A DNA stretch of 64,000 nt from Microbacterium sp. lyk4-40-TSB-66 (lineage in GTDB: Bacteria > Actinomycetota > Actinomycetes > Actinomycetales > Microbacteriaceae), in contig NZ_JARVRW010000010.1 in NCBI RefSeq assembly GCF_030209475.1, positions 1-64,000 of the forward strand, in the 5' to 3' direction. How positions within the stretch are numbered: position 1 is the first letter of the stretch; each line of letters begins with the position of its first letter. The position numbers and the translations under genes were made by a program. The notes under the pieces were generated by a model that did no database searches, was not told the DNA's origin, and saw only the letters and a list, made by a program, of their open reading frames with translations. This document shows, one piece after another, positions 63,383 through 64,000 of this stretch.

Positions 63383-64000
63383 TCAGACCGCGCGCAGCAC
63401 CGCCACGACGCGACCCAGCACGACGGCCTCATCGCCGAGGATGGGCTCGAACGCGCTGTTGCGGGGGAGGAGCCAGGTGTGACCGTCGCGGCGACGGAAT
63501 GTCTTGACCGTGGCTTCACCCTCGAGCATGGCGGCGACGATCTCACCGTTCTCGGCGTTCGCCTGGGAGCGCACGACCACCCAGTCGCCGTCGCAGATGG
63601 CGGCGTCGATCATCGAGTCGCCCGAGACCTTGAGCATGAACAACTCGCCCTTTCCGACGAGCTGGCGGGGGAGGGGGAAGATCTCCTCCACCTGCTGGTC
63701 TGCGGTGATGGGCACACCCGCCGCGATCCGGCCGACCAGGGGCACGAGGGCGGCGTCGCCCACCGAGGGTGCGGTGTCGGCCGGGTTCTCGGCGGCGGTG
63801 CCGGGAAGGTCTATCAGCACCTCCATCGCGCGGGTCTTGCCCGGGTCGCGGCGCAGGTAGCCGCTGAGCTCGAGCTGATTCAGCTGATGGGTGACGCTCG
63901 ACAGCGACTTCAGGCCGACGGCGTCGCCGATCTCGCGCATGCTCGGCGGGTAACCGTGCCGCGCGATCGATCGCTGGATGACCTCGAGGATCGCGAGCTG
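63383..64000 (-). CDS. lexA: SOS repressor LexA, cut by the window edge
   Basis: The C-terminal 205 residues are visible; the first residues of the winged helix lie beyond base 64000, so the gene starts outside. The HTH ([20 protein letters not shown]) is followed by the cleavage site Ala-Gly in RIAAGVPI, the catalytic Ser in [11 protein letters not shown] and the Lys in EATVKTFRR. It represses SOS genes until activated RecA induces self-cleavage. Together with the recA box at 48619 it closes the SOS circuit. No intrinsic terminator is seen after it. Confidence 0.96.
   Translation of the reverse strand, partial: QLAILEVIQRSIARHGYPPSMREIGDAVGLKSLSSVTHQLNQLELSGYLRRDPGKTRAMEVLIDLPGTAAENPADTAPSVGDAALVPLVGRIAAGVPITADQQVEEIFPLPRQLVGKGELFMLKVSGDSMIDAAICDGDWVVVRSQANAENGEIVAAMLEGEATVKTFRRRDGHTWLLPRNSAFEPILGDEAVVLGRVVAVLRAV

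Overview
The window is a compact, very GC-rich, gene-dense piece of chromosome from an actinobacterium, most likely a Microbacteriaceae of the genus Microbacterium. The reasons are the composition, the near-exclusive use of C/G-ending codons, GTG and TTG starts, a large number of leaderless-looking genes, an actinobacterial pnp leader, and the core gene order ftsK-pgsA-cinA-clgR-DUF3046-recA-recX-miaB-miaA-dapF-hflX-lexA. No rRNA or tRNA gene, CRISPR array, insertion sequence or prophage was recognised. I support 59 protein genes, the last (lexA) cut by the right edge.

Layout. 1-13 kb: oligopeptidase B, a PiT phosphate transporter behind a three-repeat PHO box, a cyclic-nucleotide-phosphodiesterase-like enzyme, aspartate ammonia-lyase, a fumarylacetoacetate-hydrolase-fold enzyme, a PrsW-type membrane protease, an FKBP isomerase, a YceI protein, and EamA and MFS transporters. 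13-29 kb: rpsO, then about 15 kb of accessory genes that separate rpsO from pnp. These are a 2OG-Fe(II) oxygenase, the EfeUOB iron/heme system with a DtxR-type box, a flavin luciferase-like monooxygenase/FMN-reductase pair, a methyltransferase, a Pr6Pr membrane protein, a nuclease, a fructosamine-kinase-like protein, a DedA protein, a glycosyltransferase-SGNH hydrolase fusion and a secreted coiled-coil lytic transglycosylase. 29-43 kb: pnp with its structured leader, a catalytically degenerate aldo/keto reductase homologue, lysine/peptidoglycan genes (dapB, dapA), thiol and redox genes (OsmC, DUF4395, thioredoxin), thymidylate and folate genes (thyA, dfrA) and ribonuclease J. 43-64 kb: division, DNA repair and tRNA modification (ftsK, pgsA, pncC/cinA, clgR, recA-recX, miaB-miaA), dapF, a large LuxR regulator, hflX, a second S9 peptidase, a membrane-anchored zinc peptidase and lexA.

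Several genes act together. recA carries a LexA box and lexA lies 15 kb away. dapB, dapA and dapF all serve meso-DAP synthesis. pnp and rnj are both RNA-decay nucleases. EfeU, EfeO and EfeB form one iron-import machine.

Beyond the genes, four signals stand out. (1) The 7-mer GGATGCC/GGCATCC is strongly over-represented, also inside genes at the cost of preferred codons, and twice forms the arms of terminators. (2) About twenty genes have a TANNNT hexamer ending 6-8 nt before the start codon, that is, probable leaderless mRNAs. (3) Short tandem duplications (about 59-81 bp units) sit at gene ends, twice copying a stop codon; one array forms the 3' ends of both recX and the convergent luxR gene. 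(4) A palindromic intergenic element occurs in two copies, after efeB and after dapF.
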